Below, one piece after another: positions 22,472 through 25,931 of a DNA stretch of 25,931 nt. A model generated the notes under the pieces. That model did not search any database. It was not told the DNA's origin and saw nothing but the letters and a program-made list of their open reading frames with translations. Source of the DNA: JBEIUL01 sp044356865 (GTDB lineage Bacteria; Planctomycetota; Phycisphaerae; Phycisphaerales; SM1A02); the NCBI GenBank assembly GCA_044356865.1, contig JBIKVN010000012.1:1-25931 (forward strand), read 5' to 3'. Within the stretch, counting starts at the first letter, position 1, and the number at the start of each line of letters is the position of its first letter. Made by a program: the position numbers and the translations under genes.

Positions 22472-24756
22472 GGCTGCTCGAGCGGTTCCGCCTGCACGGT
22501 CTCGGGCTCCTCCTGCTCGGCATGGTCGCGTTCTGCACCAGCCAGCAGCAGTTCGGCCTCCTGGTGCTGGCGGCGGCGCTGGCGATCCTCTCGTGGTACG
22601 TCACGGAAGGCCCGCGGGGCGTGGCCCTGCCGCGGTGGGCGCAGAACGCCCTGGTCGTCGCGATCCTCCTCTGGTCGATCCGCGAATGGACCCAGGTGCC
22701 CGATCTCGCCGAGACCATGGGCGTCCTCGGGCGCTTCGTCCTGTGGCTCGCGATCGTGAAGCTGTACGGACGGAAACAGGCCCGCGACTGGGCCCAGCTC
22801 ATCGCGCTCGGCGGCGTGATGGTGATGGCCGGAGCCCTGCAGTCGGTCGAGTTCCTCTTCGCGGCGCTGGTCTTCATCTACGCGGCCGCGACGCTCTGGA
22901 CGGTGCTGCTGTACCAGCTCTACGCAGGTCGCGAGCGGGCGGTCGCCCTGCGGCGCGAGCAGTCGAAGGGCGTGCCCGCGAGCCTCGTACCGCCGGTGCA
23001 GCCGGTCTTCGGCCGCGGCGTGAACTGGCAGTTCCGGGCTACGGTGGTGACCGCGATCCTCGCGTCGGCCGCGCTCAGCGCCGCGGTGTTCGTGATCTTC
23101 CCGCGCGACCTGTCCGAACTCGCCCGCGGGCCGCGGTTCGGCGGGCGGCGCTCGGGCTTCACCGAGGAGGTCAGCCTCTTCCAGAACGACCGCATCACCG
23201 AGAGCCGGCGCGAGGTCTTCACCGTGGCGTGGATCGACAGCCGCGGCGAGGCGGCGCGGTTCACCGATCCGATCTACCTGCGCGGCTCGACCTTCGAACG
23301 CTATGACCCCGAGCGCGGGAAGTGGCAGAAGCCCCGCGGCCGGAACGTGCGGTCCATCCGGGCCCCGGCCGACGGCGGGTTCGCGCCGCTGACCGCCACG
23401 CCGGTCGACGAGCGGTTCCAGACCTACGTCGAGACCATCACCATGCGCTCGCTCGCGACCGACGTGGTGTTCGCCTCGTACGCGCCGATTTCGATTTCCT
23501 CCGGGGAAAACCGCACCTTCGAGATCGATCCGGCCACCATGACCATCCGCGAGGTCCGGCTCAATCGGCTCGGCCGCTCGTGGCAGTACTCCGTCAAGGT
23601 CCAGCCGTTCCCCTCGGAAGCGACGGTGGAGGCGATCGTCGGCGACAGCGCCGCGCCGCGCCGGACGGTCTCGTTCCCGGTGACCGGCGTGTCGGAGATC
23701 GCCGAGCGGGTGCTGGCGAAGGTCGAGGGCCTTCCTTCCGAAGCCGAGGCCCGCGAGCGGCCCGAGGCCCGCTGGGCGCGGAACCGCGAGGCGTCGCGGG
23801 CGCTGGCGGAGTGGCTGCAGGGGCCCGAGTTCACCTACACCACCGACCTCGGCGACTTCGTGCGGGTCGCGGACGAGGATCCGATCCTCTCGTTCCTCGA
23901 CCGCTACCGCTTCGGGCATTGCGAGTACTTCGCCTCGTCGCTCGTCGCGCTCTGCCAGTCGGTCGGTGTCGAGGCCCGGCTGGTGAGCGGGTACGTCGCG
24001 ATCGAGTGGGACGAGGGCACGTCGCAGTACATCGTCCGCGAGTCGAACGCCCACGCGTGGGTCGAGGTGCGCACCGGGCCGTGGTCCTGGATGACGCTCG
24101 ATCCCACGCCGGGCGACACCCTGGCCCAGCTTTCGGAGCGGAACCGGACCTTCTCCGACCGCTTCCGCTGGGTGTGGGACCGGCTGGAGTTCCTCTGGAA
24201 CAGCCAGGTGGTGGCCTTCGACTCGGGTTCGCAGGCGACCATCGCCGAGCAGGTCGGCGGCGGCTGGCGGGATCGCGGTGAACGCCTGGCCGAGTCGACC
24301 CGCGATCGCTTGCGACAGCTGAACACCGCGGTGCAGCTCGGCCCGATCGGGTACGTGTGGATGGGCGTGGTGCTGGCGGCCATCGGCCTCGTCACGCTCA
24401 CCGCGATCGTGACCGTGCGGCGGAACCGGCGGTTTCGCGCGGCGATGCGGCTTGGGCAGGCGCCGCGCCGCGTCGAGCGGCGGCTGCGCCGCGAGGTCGG
24501 ATTCTGGCCCGACACGGTCGAGCTGCTGGCGCGGAACGGTTTCGCGAAGCCCGAATGGATCACCCCGGCCGCTTTCGCCGCGACGGTGGCGACGTCGCGG
24601 CCGGCGGCCGGGCCGCCGCTGGCGGCGCTGGTCGATCTCTATTACCGGGCTCGATTCGCCGGAGTGGACCTCGGCCCGGCCGAGCGGCGCCGCATCGCCG
24701 AGGAGTCGCGACGGCTGGGTGAGGCGCTTCGCGGACCTTCAACGCCCGGTTCCTGA
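22468..24756 (+). CDS. TgpA-like membrane transglutaminase
   Basis: 762 residues. The first ~215 residues hold about six membrane helices. A large periplasmic part with beta-rich DUF3488-like sequence (DPIYLRGSTFERYD) leads to the transglutaminase core. The papain-like catalytic triad is visible: Cys485 in FGHCEYFASSLVALCQSVGV, His529 in NAHAWVEV, Asp545 in LDPTPG. Another membrane helix lies at about 628-650, followed by a cytoplasmic tail of about 110 residues with the DUF4129-like region (DLYYRARFAGVDLGPAERR). These proteins form or break isopeptide bonds in the periplasm; TgpA of Pseudomonas aeruginosa is essential there. The GTG start overlaps the DUF58 stop. Confidence 0.9.
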   Translation: MRLLERFRLHGLGLLLLGMVAFCTSQQQFGLLVLAAALAILSWYVTEGPRGVALPRWAQNALVVAILLWSIREWTQVPDLAETMGVLGRFVLWLAIVKLYGRKQARDWAQLIALGGVMVMAGALQSVEFLFAALVFIYAAATLWTVLLYQLYAGRERAVALRREQSKGVPASLVPPVQPVFGRGVNWQFRATVVTAILASAALSAAVFVIFPRDLSELARGPRFGGRRSGFTEEVSLFQNDRITESRREVFTVAWIDSRGEAARFTDPIYLRGSTFERYDPERGKWQKPRGRNVRSIRAPADGGFAPLTATPVDERFQTYVETITMRSLATDVVFASYAPISISSGENRTFEIDPATMTIREVRLNRLGRSWQYSVKVQPFPSEATVEAIVGDSAAPRRTVSFPVTGVSEIAERVLAKVEGLPSEAEARERPEARWARNREASRALAEWLQGPEFTYTTDLGDFVRVADEDPILSFLDRYRFGHCEYFASSLVALCQSVGVEARLVSGYVAIEWDEGTSQYIVRESNAHAWVEVRTGPWSWMTLDPTPGDTLAQLSERNRTFSDRFRWVWDRLEFLWNSQVVAFDSGSQATIAEQVGGGWRDRGERLAESTRDRLRQLNTAVQLGPIGYVWMGVVLAAIGLVTLTAIVTVRRNRRFRAAMRLGQAPRRVERRLRREVGFWPDTVELLARNGFAKPEWITPAAFAATVATSRPAAGPPLAALVDLYYRARFAGVDLGPAERRRIAEESRRLGEALRGPSTPGS

Positions 24757-24853
24757 GGCGAACCACGCGGAAACGACGCGATTCTGCGGAGTTCCGCCAG
24801 CGGAAGCGTGGCCGCGCCGATGACTCCCCGGACCGAAACCGAAGCCCACGGAG

Positions 24854-24859
24854 AAGGAG
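24854..24859 (+). promoter_or_regulatory. Ribosome binding site deciding the PilZ gene start
   Basis: AAGGAG five bases before the GTG at 24865 is the best Shine-Dalgarno in the window. It favours this GTG over the in-frame starts at 24808 (GTG) and 24820 (ATG). No clear promoter is seen in 24757-24864. Confidence 0.65.
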
Positions 24860-24864
24860 ACCAC

Positions 24865-25731
24865 GTGCCTGCATCACGATCCCGCACCCAGGAATGGCGG
24901 CGCAGCCTGCAGCAGATCCTCGAGCGCGGCGGCGCCCTCGAGTTTGCCCTCTCGTCCGCACCCGTCGCCCCCGCCGGATCGCCCGAGGCGAACGATCCGC
25001 GCCGCGTCGGCTCGGATCTGGTCTGGCGGGTTCGCCTGCTGGCCCTGAGCGACACGGAGATCACCATCGAGCAGCCGTGGGCCTTCGGCCGACCGATCGA
25101 GATCGTGCCCGGTGCGAAGATCCTCGCGGCGATCACTGTCGGCCAGAACCGCTGGGTCTTCCCCAGCGAGGTGCTCGGACTCGCCCGCGGGCTGCCCGGC
25201 CGCCCGTCGGGGCTGCGCCTGGCGATGCCCGAGACGGTCGAACGCTCGCAGCGCCGCTCGCCGCGCGTGGACGTCTCGGGGCTGCGGCTGGCCGAGGTCG
25301 AGGCGTGGCCGCTGCTTGACCCGCGCTCGGTCGCGGTGGCCGAGCGGGCGAACGAGCTGGCTTTCGCCGCGTCCATGCGGGGCGAGAGCCCGGGGGCGAG
25401 CGACCCGGAGTTCTCCCTGCCCACCGTCGGTCCCGGCTACCGGGCCACGCTCATGAACCTCGGCGGCGGCGGCGTGGGCCTGCAGGTCGGCCCGTCCGAC
25501 GCCGCGAACCTCACGCGGCACCGCCTGCACTGGTTCCGCATCTCGCTCACCCCCGAACTGTCGGTGCCGATCGTCGCCTCGGGCAAGGTCGTCCACACCC
25601 ACCTCGACAGCGCGATGAACACCTACGCGGGCGTGGCGTTCGATTTCACCTTCCACCCCGCCCACCAACGCACGGTGGCCGAGCAGGTGCAGCGCTACAT
25701 CGCCGAGCGGCAACGCCGCCAGGCGGCCTGA
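24865..25731 (+). CDS. PilZ/YcgR-like cyclic-di-GMP-binding protein
   Basis: 288 residues, no membrane segment. An N-terminal beta-rich domain (about 50-122, RVRLLALSDTEITIEQPWAF) fits the YcgR-type N-terminal domain. The PilZ domain begins with QRRSPRVDV, giving R130-x3-R134 for c-di-GMP binding. The second signature is at 198-203: NLGGGG, where (D/N)xSxxG is usual, so the Ser is replaced by Gly. The two halves are 64 residues apart, against the usual 20-30, because of an insertion rich in Ala, Glu and Pro (about 140-190). The last strand and helix are RTVAEQVQRYIAERQRR. Likely role: c-di-GMP-dependent control of motility or surface behaviour, with ligand binding uncertain. It is downstream of the TgpA-like gene by about 108 bases. 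Confidence 0.78.
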   Translation: MPASRSRTQEWRRSLQQILERGGALEFALSSAPVAPAGSPEANDPRRVGSDLVWRVRLLALSDTEITIEQPWAFGRPIEIVPGAKILAAITVGQNRWVFPSEVLGLARGLPGRPSGLRLAMPETVERSQRRSPRVDVSGLRLAEVEAWPLLDPRSVAVAERANELAFAASMRGESPGASDPEFSLPTVGPGYRATLMNLGGGGVGLQVGPSDAANLTRHRLHWFRISLTPELSVPIVASGKVVHTHLDSAMNTYAGVAFDFTFHPAHQRTVAEQVQRYIAERQRRQAA

Positions 25732-25753
25732 GTCGCACTCCGTCGCCCAAACG

Positions 25754-25784
25754 CACGACGGCCCCCGAGAAAGGGGCCGTCGTG
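25754..25784. terminator. Bidirectional terminator between PilZ and PEP-CTERM genes
   Basis: CACGACGGCCCC (25754-25765) and GGGGCCGTCGTG (25773-25784) form a perfect 12-base stem with a 7-base loop, followed by TCGTTT on the plus strand and by CGTTTGGG on the minus strand. It lies between two converging stops and probably serves both genes. Confidence 0.8.
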
Positions 25785-25809
25785 TCGTTTCAGGAGCGAG
25801 ATTTCGCGA

Positions 25810-25931
25810 TCAGGCCCGGCGGCGACGGCCGGCGAGGCCGGCGAGGCCGAGGAGGGCCACCGCGCCCGGAGCCGGGACGACGGTGTACGCGAGGAAGGGG
25901 CCGGCCACCGACGGCGAGCTCCAACCCGGGG
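25810..25931 (-). CDS. C-terminus of a PEP-CTERM exported protein (cut by window edge)
   Basis: Thirty-nine codons and the stop are present. The tail is the PEP-CTERM sorting signal: VPAPGAVALLGLAGLAG as the VPxP-type motif plus membrane helix, ended by RRRRA. PEP-CTERM proteins are cut and anchored or released by an exosortase (EpsH/XrtA-type). 'PAPGA' in place of the classic 'PEPA' is the variant I associate with Phycisphaera-type planctomycetes. The N-terminal part, and so the function, is outside the window. Confidence 0.88.
   Translation of the reverse strand, partial: PGWSSPSVAGPFLAYTVVPAPGAVALLGLAGLAGRRRRA

Noticed and set aside
23040..23100. Possible frameshift between the N-terminal helices and periplasmic part of the transglutaminase
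   Set aside because: The frame is continuous from 22468 to 24756 and the order of parts is normal for TgpA-like proteins.
21937..24054. 705-residue minus-strand open frame opposite DUF58 and the transglutaminase
   Set aside because: The plus strand has the DUF58 motif and a complete Cys-His-Asp triad.

Overview
The window is a GC-rich, gene-dense stretch of a bacterial chromosome, most likely a planctomycete of the Phycisphaerae type. The evidence is a PEP-CTERM C-terminus of the VPAPGAVALLGLAGLAG-Arg-rich kind at the right edge, a FTLVE-type pseudopilin with a planctomycete-like DG tail, an LptD-like outer-membrane protein, and a TgpA/DUF58 pair. The taxon is an inference; there is no rRNA or other marker. 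I found no mobile element, CRISPR array, tRNA or rRNA, and no intergenic gap above about 230 bases.

Layout. 1-2775 (minus): a UbiA-family prenyltransferase followed by an LptD-like outer-membrane assembly protein that runs off the left edge. 2828-4753 (plus): ribH-nusB-ftsY (riboflavin, antitermination, membrane targeting). 4887-8769 (plus): a tightly overlapping trio of pseudopilin, single-pass membrane protein and HrpB helicase. 8776-9558 (minus): a LOG-family protein. 9731-14148 (plus): folC and leuS. 14164-15301 (minus): a GNAT acetyltransferase followed by a SUKH/SMI1-KNR4 protein. 15358-17372 (plus): an unrecognised protein and a TPR protein. 17543-19395 (plus): a DUF2314-like protein and a DUF2007-like membrane protein. 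19470-20597 (minus): a secreted protein with two fasciclin domains. 20827-24756 (plus): a putative lipoprotein, a DUF58 protein and a TgpA-like transglutaminase. 24865-25731 (plus): a PilZ protein. 25810-end (minus): the tail of a PEP-CTERM protein, sharing a bidirectional terminator with the PilZ gene.

The most striking signal is regulatory. Seven transcription-unit starts (lptD-like, ubiA-like, ribH, folC, leuS, GNAT, and the unknown gene at 15358) have a TANNNT -10-like hexamer ending only 6-11 bases before the start codon and no Shine-Dalgarno sequence. That geometry predicts leaderless or almost leaderless mRNAs. In contrast the fasciclin, lipoprotein, ftsY and PilZ genes have GGAG-type ribosome binding sites. 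The window thus seems to use two translation-initiation modes side by side.

Within operons, genes are coupled by 1-4 base stop/start overlaps (ATGA, GTGA, TGATG), and GTG starts are common. Most long open frames opposite the real genes are by-products of GC-rich codon use.
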